Positions 44,871-53,910 of a DNA stretch of 64,000 nt are shown in pieces. The position numbers and the translations under genes are program-made. Position 1 is the stretch's first letter, and each line of letters begins with the position of its first letter. Below the pieces are notes generated by a model. The model had not been told where the DNA came from and searched no databases. It saw nothing but the letters and a program-made list of their open reading frames with translations. This DNA is from CBDBJK01 sp965206395 (GTDB taxonomy: Bacteria; Chloroflexota; Dehalococcoidia; Lucifugimonadales; CATOSD01). The DNA lies in NCBI GenBank assembly GCA_965206395.1, contig CBDBJK010000038.1, positions 1 to 64,000 of the forward strand, written 5' to 3'.

Positions 44871-46072
44871 GGATACTCTGAACAAGTCTGGGCATAGTAG
44901 CATAGAGAATAGCACTGTGTTCGGGGAGATAATTGATGGACCAGCCAACATTTGCGGACTTGGAATACGAGAGCAAGAAGCGCAAGACCCGCCGGGAGAT
45001 ATTCCTGGAGCGCATGGATGCTCTGATCCCGTGGGAACAGATGGAAGAGCGCATCCGTCCGTTCTATCCCAAGGCGGGCCGAGGCCGTCGACCATATGAG
45101 TTGTCGGCGATGGTGCGGATACACTGCGTGCAGTTGTTCTACAACTTGAGCGATCCTGGTATGGAGGACATGCTCTACGAGGTCGAGTCGGTGAGACGGT
45201 TCGTAGGGTTGAAGCTGTCGGGCCCGCTGCCGGACGAGACGACGATTCTGAACTTCCGCCATCTGCTGGAAGAGCATGAGTTGGGGCAGAGTCTGTTCGA
45301 GGAGATAAACCGTCATCTGGAGTCCCAGGGACTGCGGCTTCGGGAGGGGACGATCGTGGACGCGAGCATCATAGAGGCGCCGTCATCGACGAAGAATCGT
45401 GCGGGTGAGCGAGACCCTGAGATGCACCAGACGAAGAAGGGGAACGAGTGGCGCTTCGGGATGAAAGTACACGTAGGCGCTGACGCTGAGACGGGAGTGG
45501 TACACAGCATGACTACGACGCCAGCTAACGTGCATGATGTGACAGAAGCGCACCGATTGCTGCACGGTGGAGAGAAACGAGTGTGGGGGGATGCGGGGTA
45601 TCAGGGAGTGGACAAGCGGTTGGAGAATCGAGAGTTGGATGTGGAGTGGCGAGTGGCGATGAGGCCCGGCCGGCGACGGCACCTGGAGCCTGGCAGCCAC
45701 GAGGCGTTGGCGGAGAAGCGCAAAGCGTCGGTCAGAGCGAAAGTGGAGCATCCGTTCCTGTACGTGAAGCGGCGCTTTGGCTACGCCAAGGTGCGCTACC
45801 GAGGGTTGGCTAAGAACGCGCAACGGCTGGCATTGCTACTGGGGCTGGCCAACTTGATGACGGCAGAGCGCCGTCTGGCGGCATGAGAGGGGCGCAGTGA
45901 GCAAATCACGGCCGGGGAGCCGCGATGGCTCCGAAAAGCCGCTTCGAGGCCACAACAGACACGGTCTGAACGCCTCAACCACGACCTGGAACGTCACAAA
46001 GATGCCTGAACATCTCCAAAGAACGGAACCACTCTGCCCATCCACGCTTGCGCCGAGTTGTTCAGAGGTTCC
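44871..46072 (+). mobile_element. IS5-family insertion sequence, copy C (related to A and B)
   Basis: 1202 bp, flanked by CTAG (44867-44870 and 46073-46076). The ends are GGATACTCTGAACAA and, from the other strand, GGAACCTCTGAACAA. The transposase runs in the same direction as the interrupted protease gene and differs from copies A and B at many residues, so it is a separate lineage of the same group. Confidence 0.93.
44936..45886 (+). CDS. IS5-family transposase (copy C)
   Basis: 316 aa, intact. It aligns block by block with copies A and B (QPTFADLEYESKKRKTR, RIHCVQLFYNLSD, GTIVDASIIEAPSSTKN, WGDAGYQGVDKR, KASVRAKVEHPF). Differences are spread along the length. GGGGAG lies upstream of the ATG. 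Confidence 0.95.
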   Translation: MDQPTFADLEYESKKRKTRREIFLERMDALIPWEQMEERIRPFYPKAGRGRRPYELSAMVRIHCVQLFYNLSDPGMEDMLYEVESVRRFVGLKLSGPLPDETTILNFRHLLEEHELGQSLFEEINRHLESQGLRLREGTIVDASIIEAPSSTKNRAGERDPEMHQTKKGNEWRFGMKVHVGADAETGVVHSMTTTPANVHDVTEAHRLLHGGEKRVWGDAGYQGVDKRLENRELDVEWRVAMRPGRRRHLEPGSHEALAEKRKASVRAKVEHPFLYVKRRFGYAKVRYRGLAKNAQRLALLLGLANLMTAERRLAA

Positions 46073-46382
46073 CTAGTCATAGAGGCCACGCAGGGCGGCC
46101 CGGCTGACGAAGCCGGCCTTGAAGGAATCGAGGGAACCCGCAATGTGGACGGCATTCAGATACCAGAAGACGGGGACGTAATCGTTGGCATAGATGGCAC
46201 CACGGTAGATGATATGGACGACCTTATCGTTTATCTCATCGAGAACACGCGACCCGGCGACACTGTGATCCTGGATGTTATCCGCGACGGTGGTCAGACG
46301 GACCAGATAGAAGTCACGCTGGGTACTCGCCCCGCATCTGATAACTAGCTGCTGGATTCACAGGCTCTGTAGTCACTTTTGT

Positions 46383-46409
46383 AGGGGGCGACCTCGCAGG
46401 TCGCCCCCT
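46383..46409 (+). terminator. Terminator after the protease gene
   Basis: A perfect 12-bp stem (AGGGGGCGACCT / AGGTCGCCCCCT) with a 3-nt loop, followed by GTTTCGTTTA. Confidence 0.85.
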
Positions 46410-46510
46410 GTTTCGTTTACTGAGGAACAAGCGCAGATTTTGTCCTGACGTTGAGGTGCGATTCCGTGTAAAATGTATTGAACGCTCAATAAAGAAAGGG
46501 ATGTTTCGAG

Positions 46511-48484
46511 TTGCCAGAATTTCAGATAGTTTCCGATTTCAAGCCTACCGGCGACCAGCCGGACGCCATCGACAACCTGGTGGATGGCGCCAATCGAGGA
46601 CTGAAGCATCAGACATTGCTAGGTGTCACTGGGAGCGGCAAGACGTTCACGATGGCCTGCGCTATCGAAAAGCTTCAGAGGCCGACGATTGTGCTTGCTC
46701 ACAACAAGACGCTCGCCGCCCAGCTTGCAACCGAGTTCAAAGAGTTCTTCCCCAATAACGCCGTAGAGTATTTCGTCAGCTACTACGATTACTATCAGCC
46801 CGAAGCGTATGTTCCCAGGACTGACACTTACATCGAAAAGGACGCGGACATTAACGAACAGCTGGACAAGCTCAGGCACGCGGCGACGAAGGCACTGCTC
46901 ACGAGGCGTGATGTACTCATCGTGGCCTCTGTTTCCTGCATTTTTGGCCTGGGTTCGCCTGAGGAGTACCAGAGCTTCGTCGCATACGTTAGAAAAGGCG
47001 AGCGCCTTAGCCGAAGCAAGCTCATTCGCCAGCTTGTAGACATGCAATACGAACGCAACGACTTCGACCTTGCTCGCGCGAAGTTCCGTGTTCGGGGCGA
47101 CACTATGGAGATTTTGCCTGCTTATGAGGAGATTGGCATCAGAATCGAGTTCTGGGGCGACGAGGTCGAACGCATTATCGAGGTTGACCCGCTGACGGGC
47201 GAGTTACTTGCGGAGCGTGACGACATCGAGATATATCCCGCGAAGCACTTCGTGACTTCCGAAGAAAAGATGCAATTGGCTATCGAAGATATACAGATTG
47301 AAATGCAGAAGAGGGTCGCGGAACTTGAGACGCAGGGCAAGCTGCTGGAAGCCCAGCGACTGGACTCACGCACACGCTATGACATAGAGATGATGCGCGA
47401 GACAGGCTACTGCGCCGGAGTCGAGAACTATTCTCGTCATCTGTCGAGGCGAGAGGCGGGAAGCACCCCATACACTCTCATGGACTACCTGCCAGATGAC
47501 TACCTGCTATTCGTGGACGAGTCGCACATGACTCTGCCTCAGATCAGGGGTATGTTTCATGGCGACCGCTCCAGAAAGGAAACACTGGTCGAGTACGGCT
47601 TCCGCCTGCCATCGGCGCTGGACAACCGACCACTGAACTTTGGCGAGTTTGAGGAGCGCGTAAATCAGGCCGTGTACGTGTCCGCCACTCCCGGCCCTTA
47701 CGAGTACGAGCACAGCCAGAACATAGTCGAGCAGGTCATTCGTCCCACTGGACTTATGGACCCGATTATCGAGGTGAAGCCGACAAAGGGCCAGATAGAC
47801 GACCTTCTCTACGAAATAACGGAGCGCGTCAACAAAGGCGAGCGGTGTATAGTGACCACGCTCACCAAGCGCATGTCAGAGGAGCTAGCCGACTACCTTC
47901 GGGAGATGGGCATCAAAACCCATTACCTGCACTCGGAAATAGACACCCTGGAACGGAGCGAAATCCTGCGCGACCTGCGCCTCGGCGTGTACGACGTGGT
48001 AGTAGGCATCAATCTATTGCGCGAAGGCATAGACCTGCCGGAGGTAAGCCTCGTCGCCATACTGGACGCGGACAAAGAAGGCTTCCTTCGCTCGACGACG
48101 GCCTTGACTCAGACCATAGGCAGGGCAGCCAGACATATCGATGGCCGCGTCATCATGTATGCGGATGTCGTTACGGATTCAATGAAGCGCGCGATTGACG
48201 AAACGGAGCGCCGTCGTCAAATCCAAGACGCCTACAACAAAGAGCGTGGTATTACGCCTCAGGGCATTCGCAAGACAGTTCACGACATAACAGAAAGAAT
48301 AAGGTCGCTCGCAGAGACCCGGACACCCTATGTCACAAAAAGCGACATGCCTAAAAACGACCTCGTTCGCCTGATAAAAGACCTAGAGTCTCAGATGAAG
48401 GTCGCGGCTCGCAACCTGGAGTTCGAAAAGGCGGCATTGCTGCGAGACCAGATTGTTGATTTGCGCAAGGTTGTCGCCGACTAA
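46511..48484 (+). CDS. uvrB: Excinuclease ABC subunit B
   Basis: 657 aa. Visible parts: Walker A GVTGSGKTFT (residues about 38-47), the DNA-opening beta-hairpin YYDYYQPEAYVPRTDTYIEKD, RRDVLIVASVSCIFGLGSPEEY, helicase motif VDESHMTLPQIRGM, motif VI QTIGRAARH, and a C-terminal UVR motif (LIKDLESQMKVAARNLEFEKAALLRDQI). UvrB with UvrA and UvrC performs nucleotide excision repair. The start is TTG; the ATG 10 nt upstream is in a different frame. Expression may be limited by the weak start. Confidence 0.96.
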   Translation: MPEFQIVSDFKPTGDQPDAIDNLVDGANRGLKHQTLLGVTGSGKTFTMACAIEKLQRPTIVLAHNKTLAAQLATEFKEFFPNNAVEYFVSYYDYYQPEAYVPRTDTYIEKDADINEQLDKLRHAATKALLTRRDVLIVASVSCIFGLGSPEEYQSFVAYVRKGERLSRSKLIRQLVDMQYERNDFDLARAKFRVRGDTMEILPAYEEIGIRIEFWGDEVERIIEVDPLTGELLAERDDIEIYPAKHFVTSEEKMQLAIEDIQIEMQKRVAELETQGKLLEAQRLDSRTRYDIEMMRETGYCAGVENYSRHLSRREAGSTPYTLMDYLPDDYLLFVDESHMTLPQIRGMFHGDRSRKETLVEYGFRLPSALDNRPLNFGEFEERVNQAVYVSATPGPYEYEHSQNIVEQVIRPTGLMDPIIEVKPTKGQIDDLLYEITERVNKGERCIVTTLTKRMSEELADYLREMGIKTHYLHSEIDTLERSEILRDLRLGVYDVVVGINLLREGIDLPEVSLVAILDADKEGFLRSTTALTQTIGRAARHIDGRVIMYADVVTDSMKRAIDETERRRQIQDAYNKERGITPQGIRKTVHDITERIRSLAETRTPYVTKSDMPKNDLVRLIKDLESQMKVAARNLEFEKAALLRDQIVDLRKVVAD

Positions 48485-48639
48485 TCCCAATGTCTTCAGC
48501 TAACCACATTGGTGCAATGTAACGTTTCGCTGAAATGCGCGAGCGGTGCTGGTACCCAGCAACATGCTGGTTCACCATGAAGATACTGGAAAGTTATTGC
48601 CATAGCATGATGTTAAGAAATATTTTTGGGCTTCTCAAC

Positions 48640-49880
48640 TAGTGGTCCAACATCATTGAAATGAATACCATGATAGTCATTGTTCCTCTTGGGGGTTCAA
48701 TCGTAACGTTGAACCGAGGAGGAACCATGATGTCTACCAAGAAGTACCGTATCAGACTGACTACCGACGAACAACAGGAACTCAACGCCTTGGTCTCACG
48801 CGGTCGGGCTGCGGCGTACAAACAGACCCATGCGCGCATTCTGCTGATGAGCGATGAGTCACGCTCGGACGGGGGAATGAAGGACGCGGACATCACCAGC
48901 GCGCTCGGTGTGGGACAGTCAACGGTCGAGCGAATACGCAAGCGCTGTGTGGAGGAGGGGGTCGAGTCTGCGCTGAATCGCAAAAAGCAACTGCGTCGGC
49001 GTCAAAAGAGACTGGACGGCGAAGGTGAAGCACGGTTGATAGCGATGGCCTGCGGGGAACCGCCGGAGGGGCGTGCCAGTTGGACCCTGAAGCTGTTGGC
49101 TGACCAGTTGGTCGAGTGTGAGATAGTCGGGACCATTAGCACCGAGACGGTTCGCCAGGCGCTTAAAAAAAAACGAACTGAAGCCGTGGCTGAAGCAGAG
49201 TTGGTGCATCCCGCCCGGTCAGAGCGCGGAGTTTGTGTGCGCGATGGAAGACGTACTGGAGGTCTACCAACGGCCGTACGATGGGAATGAGGTTCTGGTG
49301 TGCATGGATGAGACGAGCAAACAGCAAGTCAAGGAGACGCGAGTGCCGCGTCCCGCAGCGCCCGGCTTATCGGCGGCATACGACTACGAATACGAGCGCA
49401 ATGGAGTGAGCAGCCTGTTCATGCTGTTTGCACCGTTGGACGGATGGCGCCGAGTCGAGGTCAGAGAGCGTCGCACGAAGGTGGACTGGGCGCATGTGAT
49501 AAAGAAACTAGTCGACGAGGACTACCCTGACAGAGACCGGATCGTGCTGGTAATGGACAATCTCAACACTCACAAGCTGTCCTCGCTATACGAGGCATTC
49601 GAGCCTGCTGAGGCGAGGCGTATAGCTGAGCGACTGGAGATACACTACACTCCCAAACACGGGAGTTGGTTGAATATGGCGGAGATAGAGATCGGTGTGC
49701 TGGCTCGACAGTGCCTGGACCGACGGATTGCCAATCAAGACATCCTGCGCGGCGAGGTCAATGCTTGGCAGAATCAACGCAACCGGGATGTGATACGAGT
49801 GGATTGGCGCTTCACTACCGAGGATGCGCGCATCAAGCTAAAGTCACTCTACCCATCAATACAAAAACGTTGAACCACTA
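48640..49880 (+). mobile_element. IS630-family insertion sequence, second type
   Basis: 1241 bp. The ends are inverted repeats TAGTGGTYCAAC, both beginning with the TA target (48640-48641, 49879-49880). It lies 155 bp after uvrB and is followed after 7 bp by an IS5-type element. Confidence 0.88.
48727..49873 (+). CDS. IS630-family transposase in two frames
   Basis: The first frame holds the helix-turn-helix part (KKYRIRLTTDEQQELNAL, DADITSALGVGQSTVERIRK) and the second the DDE domain (LVCMDETSKQQVKE, VLVMDNLNTHKLSSLYEAF, YTPKHGSWLNMAEIEIGVL). They are separated at a run of nine A (about 49165-49173): with eight A, LKKNELKPWLKQSW follows in frame. A +1 (or -2) shift is needed. Slippage on the A run could restore some product. 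The ATG follows GAGGAGG. Confidence 0.82.
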
Positions 49881-49887
49881 GAATTAA

Positions 49888-50767
49888 GAGCGTCTAACAA
49901 AACCTAATAAAAGGGGTTAGAATCTGGACATTCTCTGGAGGAGGATGACCTAATGTCTAAGCCCCTTGTAAGCGATGAATTCTGGGAACTGGTGCAACCT
50001 TTACTGCCGCCACAACCACCGAAGCCGAAAGGAGGAAGGCCCAGGATACCTGACAGACAGGTCCTAAGTGGGATACTGTTCGTGCTAAAGACAGGCATTG
50101 GCTGGGAAGACCTACCCAAGGAGATGGACTGTGGCAGTGGGATGACCTGCTGGAGGCGCCTCAGAGATTGGCACCAGTCGGGAGTCTGGGAGCGCATCCA
50201 CTTGGTATGCCTTGAGCGCCTGCAAGCAGCTGAGCGCATAGACTGGACTCGCGCAGTGCTGGACAGTGCTTCAGTGCGAGCAGTTTTTGGGGGCAGAAAA
50301 CAGGCCCCAACCCCACGGACAGGGCGAAGGCGGGTAGCAAGCATCATATCATAACCGATGCCCTGGGCATTCCACTGGCGGTCAGGTTGACTGGCGCGAA
50401 CGCTCACGATGTCACCCAAGCCCTTGAGTTGGTGGATGCCATACCTGCTGTCAAGGGCAAGCGAGGCAGGCCTCGCAAGCGTCCTCTTCAGGCGCAGGGA
50501 GACAGAGGGTATGACTCTGAGCCTGTTCGCAAGGAGTTGAAGAAGCGACATATCTGGCCGCTGCTGGCCAAGCGAGGTGAGCCGCATGGCAGCGGGTTGG
50601 GTGTGCATAGATGGGTGGTTGAGAGAAGCCTGAGTTGGCTTCATCAGTTCCGACGCTTACGGGTTCGATATGAGCGCAGGGCAGACATACATGAGGCTTT
50701 CTTGGCCATAGGTTGTGCCATCATCTGCTCTCGCTTTCTGTTCCAATAATGGTTTTGTTAGACGCTC
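49888..50767 (+). mobile_element. IS5-family insertion sequence, third type (880 bp)
   Basis: Perfect 17-bp inverted ends GAGCGTCTAACAAAACC, flanked by the 3-bp duplication TAA on both sides. It sits 7 bp after the IS630 element, so two elements are stacked in the same gap between uvrB and the lipoprotein gene. Confidence 0.92.
49953..50749 (+). CDS. IS5-family transposase in two frames
   Basis: The first frame (to 50354) carries VSDEFWELVQPLLPPQPPKPKGGRP, QVLSGILFVLKTGIGWEDLP and the first catalytic motif LDSASVRAVF. The second frame carries TGPNPTDRAKAGSKHHIITDA, GDRGYDSEPVRKEL and WVVERSLSWLHQFRRLRVRYERRA. The break is at GGGGGCAGAAAACAGG, where one base more gives a continuous reading; a programmed -1 shift is usual in this IS group. 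Start ATG with GGAGGATG upstream. Confidence 0.82.
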
Positions 50768-50846
50768 TAAGTTAGAATCTGCTCAAAAGCAGAATTAATT
50801 CGCGGATACGGTTTGAATCGTTTGCTGCTCCGCATCGGCAAAAACT

Positions 50847-51827
50847 ATGGAGAATCGCTTGAGACTGAACGGGCTAGTAATTCTTCTGGCCTTGCTGGGA
50901 CTGACAGTTGTTGGCTGTTCGTCTTCCGACGTGGTTGGCAACGCATTACTGCCCGAAGGCATAGATACGGCGCAGATTCCAAATGTGGAAATAGCTGGCT
51001 ATCTGTACGTCAACGCGGACTTACCTATAAGCCTGCCTATCAACGGATTGGAGACAGGAAACAGTGATGGGCCAGAAGCCGTATTGACGCAATTGGATTT
51101 GAATAAGGCAACTGTAGTCATAGGGCCGTCGATAGACAGCTTTGGCGGCACTTTCGACCTTCAGACAGAGCAACAGGCAGAGGATGCCCTGAGAGTATTC
51201 CAGATAGACCCGGAAGACGAAGAAAGCTGGGGAGAGGTCTCGTCAAACCGCCTGTCGATGGCTCATGGAGCCAAACCCTGGGCGCAATCAGTCAGAAATG
51301 CTTTTGGGTCAGACTCCCTCATACTCCTCACCGAACACGAAAGCCTCAGATGGGATATTCTCACCAACCTGCCGGCGAATCCACCTTCGCGCCCTGTAGC
51401 TGCGGGCATCATGAGTCTTAATGAAGGGTTTCCAGAGTTGTTGACTGAAAGAATCGATTTCGATCTAGTCGGCATGGATACCGCCTTTGGTCTGGTGAGG
51501 GTTGATACATTTGGGTTCGGACTGTATGCGGATTCCCCAATCGAAGTGCCAAATAGGTTCGGCCTCGAATTTCTCGAAAATGCGGGCTATGGGGTGCTCC
51601 TGGTTAGCAGATCCAGCTATTCGGGCTTCGTAGTGGCGTTCATGCTCGGTGTGGTCGCCGGGCAAACAGGTTTGGAAACCATCGACATTGGCAACACTAA
51701 CGCCAGGTATCGCACAGTCGAAGGTATACACCTGATACTGAAAAACAAAGGCAACCTGGTTTTTGCAGCCATTGCCGCAGATCGACAGAGTGCCGAAAAT
51801 CTAATACTGAGCGCTGTCACTGATTAG
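50847..51827 (+). CDS. Putative lipoprotein of unknown function
   Basis: 326 aa. A signal peptide with a lipobox (VILLALLGLTVVGC then SSSDV) predicts a membrane-anchored lipoprotein with Cys24 as the modified residue. The rest is a soluble alpha/beta protein with LNKATVVIGPSIDSFGG, SVRNAFGSDSLILLTEHES, FVVAFMLGVVAGQTG and a C-terminal GNLVFAAIAADRQSAENLI. I do not recognise the family. It stands alone between the stacked IS elements and the promoter of the DUF59 gene. Confidence 0.75.
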   Translation: MENRLRLNGLVILLALLGLTVVGCSSSDVVGNALLPEGIDTAQIPNVEIAGYLYVNADLPISLPINGLETGNSDGPEAVLTQLDLNKATVVIGPSIDSFGGTFDLQTEQQAEDALRVFQIDPEDEESWGEVSSNRLSMAHGAKPWAQSVRNAFGSDSLILLTEHESLRWDILTNLPANPPSRPVAAGIMSLNEGFPELLTERIDFDLVGMDTAFGLVRVDTFGFGLYADSPIEVPNRFGLEFLENAGYGVLLVSRSSYSGFVVAFMLGVVAGQTGLETIDIGNTNARYRTVEGIHLILKNKGNLVFAAIAADRQSAENLILSAVTD

Positions 51828-51937
51828 ATTGCTAAGCGGATTTCTCACGCCAGTTGAAATGGTGCACTGTCAATGATCGCTCCAGCACGAAACCAAACGC
51901 ACGCTTTATCTGCTATATATGTAATAAACCTCTCTAA

Positions 51938-51966
51938 TTGACACCGGTTGTCACTAGGGATAAAAT
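51938..51966 (+). promoter_or_regulatory. Strong sigma70-type promoter of the DUF59 gene
   Basis: A perfect TTGACA and TAAAAT are separated by 17 nt, about 57 bp before the ATG, with GCGGAGG as the ribosome site. Confidence 0.75.
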
Positions 51967-52022
51967 GGTCGTATCAGGTTTAATTTGATCTCACTTTAAT
52001 TATTTAGCGGAGGCAAATTCTC

Positions 52023-52337
52023 ATGACGCAAGAGACTATCGTTTCCCGTGACGAAGTTATCGAGGCCCTCAAGGATGTTTACGATCCAGAGATACCCGTG
52101 AACGTGGTTGACCTCGGCCTTGTTTATGATGTTCAGGTTTCTGAGGGCGACGTCTTCGTCAAGATGACGCTGACATTCGCTGGCTGCGGTATGGGGCCTT
52201 ATATAGGCCAGCAGGCGGAGTGGCGCATCGCAGAGTTAGAAGGCGTTGAGGACGTAAACGTAGAGTTGGTTTATGAGCCGCCATGGACCCCTGACATGAT
52301 TACAGAAGATGGCAAGAAAATGTTGGGCTTGGACTAA
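52023..52337 (+). CDS. DUF59/MIP18-family iron-sulfur assembly protein
   Basis: 104 aa. The motif DVYDPEIPVNVVDLGLVYDVQV is diagnostic of the family (SufT/PaaD-like), and the conserved Cys sits in MTLTFAGCGMGPY. The C-terminal EPPWTPDMI is typical. Such proteins help Fe-S cluster insertion. The neighbour downstream is an Mrp-type Fe-S carrier; DUF59 and Mrp are often linked or fused. Confidence 0.93.
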   Translation: MTQETIVSRDEVIEALKDVYDPEIPVNVVDLGLVYDVQVSEGDVFVKMTLTFAGCGMGPYIGQQAEWRIAELEGVEDVNVELVYEPPWTPDMITEDGKKMLGLD

Positions 52338-52452
52338 GGTCGCCACACTCTATTCAACGTCGTAATGAAAGCCAATTGGCTACGGCTTTTTTATTTGTGG
52401 CGTCTTTTATTGTAAGACAGGTTGCAACCAGAAGGCGTAAGGAGTCCCCTAG

Positions 52453-53268
52453 ATGAACGAACCACAAGCCGCCCAGGCACGAGCCCGCATTGAGGCGATG
52501 AAGCGGCAATTCGAGCAGAAGCGCAACATTGCCAGCGCCCTTTCGCAGATAAAATATAAAATTGGTGTTTACAGCGGCAAGGGTGGCGTAGGCAAAACTA
52601 CAGTGGCGGTCAATCTTGCCGTCACGCTCGCTCAGGATGGCGCCAGTGTTGGCCTTCTGGATGTGGATATAGACTGCCCTAACGTTGTTCGCGCCATGAA
52701 GATTTTCGAGCCGCCCGTGGTCGGTGAAGACAAGCGGATGACTCCGTCTCAGCGCTTCGACGTAAAAGTGATGTCTATGGGCTTCTTTCAGCAGAAGGAG
52801 GAAGAGGCCATTATTTGGCGCGGCCCTATGGTACACAACGCGATAAACCAGTTCCTACAAACGACTGATTGGGGTGAGTTGGACTATCTAGTTGTTGACC
52901 TGCCTCCGGGAACTTCCGACGCGCCGCTCACGGTGATGCAGACACTTGATATGGACGGCTTCATCGTCGTCACCACGCCTCAAGAGCTAGCGAGAATCGA
53001 CGCCATGCGTTCAATTAACATGATTCGCACTCTGAAGGTGAACGTGCTTGGCGTCGTCGAGAACTTCTCCGGGGATATATTCGGCTCAGGCGCGGGCGAA
53101 GAACTTGCCAAAGAGATGGGCCTGAACTTCCTTGGCCGCCTTGAACTCCGGTCAGACTATCGAGACACTTCAAAGCCTACTGTGCTCACGAGCAAGAAGG
53201 TGTTGAACGAATATAGGCACATAGCCAAGGAAGCCAAGGCTGCGCTGGTCGCTGCCGAAGCTGAATAG
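52453..53268 (+). CDS. Mrp/NBP35-family ATP-binding Fe-S carrier
   Basis: 271 aa. The deviant Walker A GVYSGKGGVGKTTVAVNLA, GLLDVDIDCPNVVRAM, MSMGFF, the switch region VVDLPPGTSDAPLTVMQ and TPQELARIDAMRSINMI are all present. It is probably a P-loop scaffold for Fe-S clusters; the C-terminal CxxC of Mrp proteins is not visible, which may limit cluster binding. It lies 115 bp after the DUF59 gene in the same direction. A hairpin terminator follows 68 bp after the stop. Confidence 0.92.
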   Translation: MNEPQAAQARARIEAMKRQFEQKRNIASALSQIKYKIGVYSGKGGVGKTTVAVNLAVTLAQDGASVGLLDVDIDCPNVVRAMKIFEPPVVGEDKRMTPSQRFDVKVMSMGFFQQKEEEAIIWRGPMVHNAINQFLQTTDWGELDYLVVDLPPGTSDAPLTVMQTLDMDGFIVVTTPQELARIDAMRSINMIRTLKVNVLGVVENFSGDIFGSGAGEELAKEMGLNFLGRLELRSDYRDTSKPTVLTSKKVLNEYRHIAKEAKAALVAAEAE

Positions 53269-53336
53269 CGCTGAAAAGTTAGAAACTGAAGATCGAATAA
53301 TAACCCCCGCTGCAACAATTAATGGATTGAAAAAAT

Positions 53337-53361
53337 AGTGGCAGGCTCAATGCCTGCCACT
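53337..53361 (+). terminator. Rho-independent terminator after the Mrp gene
   Basis: A perfect 10-bp stem (AGTGGCAGGC / GCCTGCCACT) with a 5-nt loop, followed by TTCTT. Confidence 0.85.
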
Positions 53362-53409
53362 TTCTTGCGTGGATATGATATTTTCTCTATTAACGCGGAG
53401 AAACAGAAG

Positions 53410-53820
53410 TCAAGAGGGTTGTTTGACCGGACGAATCGAGCGCTTCAGCACGGCATCTATTCTGGCGAGTAGCTCAGGAATTCCAAATGGCTTGACCAGA
53501 TAATCGTCCGCACCAGTTTCGAGCAAGCCTTTGATAATATCCTCAGTAGTCCCCTTGCCGGTTACTATGATGACTGGACATTCAGACACCCTTCGAATCC
53601 TCTCAAGGGCTTGCCATCCGTCCATTCTGGGCATCATCAGGTCCATCAATATGATGTCAGGATTAATCTGCTCGAAAAGCTCCATGCCCTCTATCCCGTC
53701 TGAGGCAATGCACGTCGTAAAACCCTCAGCATCCAGTGCCTCTCGGAAAAGGCTCCTGAGAGCGAAGTCGTCTTCGACGATCAGAACGAGCGGTTCAGCC
53801 CCATTCGTTGATGTGATCAT
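53410..53820 (-). CDS. Single-domain response regulator receiver
   Basis: 136 aa, a receiver domain only. The acidic pocket is VLIVEDDFALRS, the phosphoacceptor Asp is in IILMDLMMPRMDG, the Thr in PVIIVTGKG, and the Lys in DDYLVKPFGIPEL. There is no output domain, so it may act by protein contact like CheY. No kinase is nearby. The second ATG is chosen; the longer frame begins with TTG. The surrounding DNA is AT-rich and an IS lies just upstream. Confidence 0.9.
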   Translation of the reverse strand: MITSTNGAEPLVLIVEDDFALRSLFREALDAEGFTTCIASDGIEGMELFEQINPDIILMDLMMPRMDGWQALERIRRVSECPVIIVTGKGTTEDIIKGLLETGADDYLVKPFGIPELLARIDAVLKRSIRPVKQPS

Positions 53821-53910
53821 ATACTCATCATAAACCAAAATGGTTTGAGGCTAATCATATTGGGCAAATTCCGTTAAGTCAATACAAATATAATAATTCT
53901 TTTAGTATTA

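Larger units (their letters stand above)
43850..46348 (+). pseudogene. HtrA/DegQ-type serine protease with PDZ domain, interrupted by IS5
   Basis: Two segments (43850-44870 and 46077-46348) join in frame when the IS and one CTAG copy are removed, giving 430 codons. There is an N-terminal signal or lipoprotein anchor (AAFLPIIIILIAACGGAVSA, with Cys in a lipobox-like context), a low-complexity linker, then a trypsin-like domain with the catalytic triad His (VTNHHVIDDA), Asp (DPDSDLAVLKV) and Ser (SPGNSGGPLLD), and a C-terminal PDZ domain starting across the insertion (RGVL joining VIEATQGGPADEAGL) and ending VILDVIRDGGQTDQ. As it stands only the protease domain would be made, with the PDZ lost. 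Confidence 0.93.
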
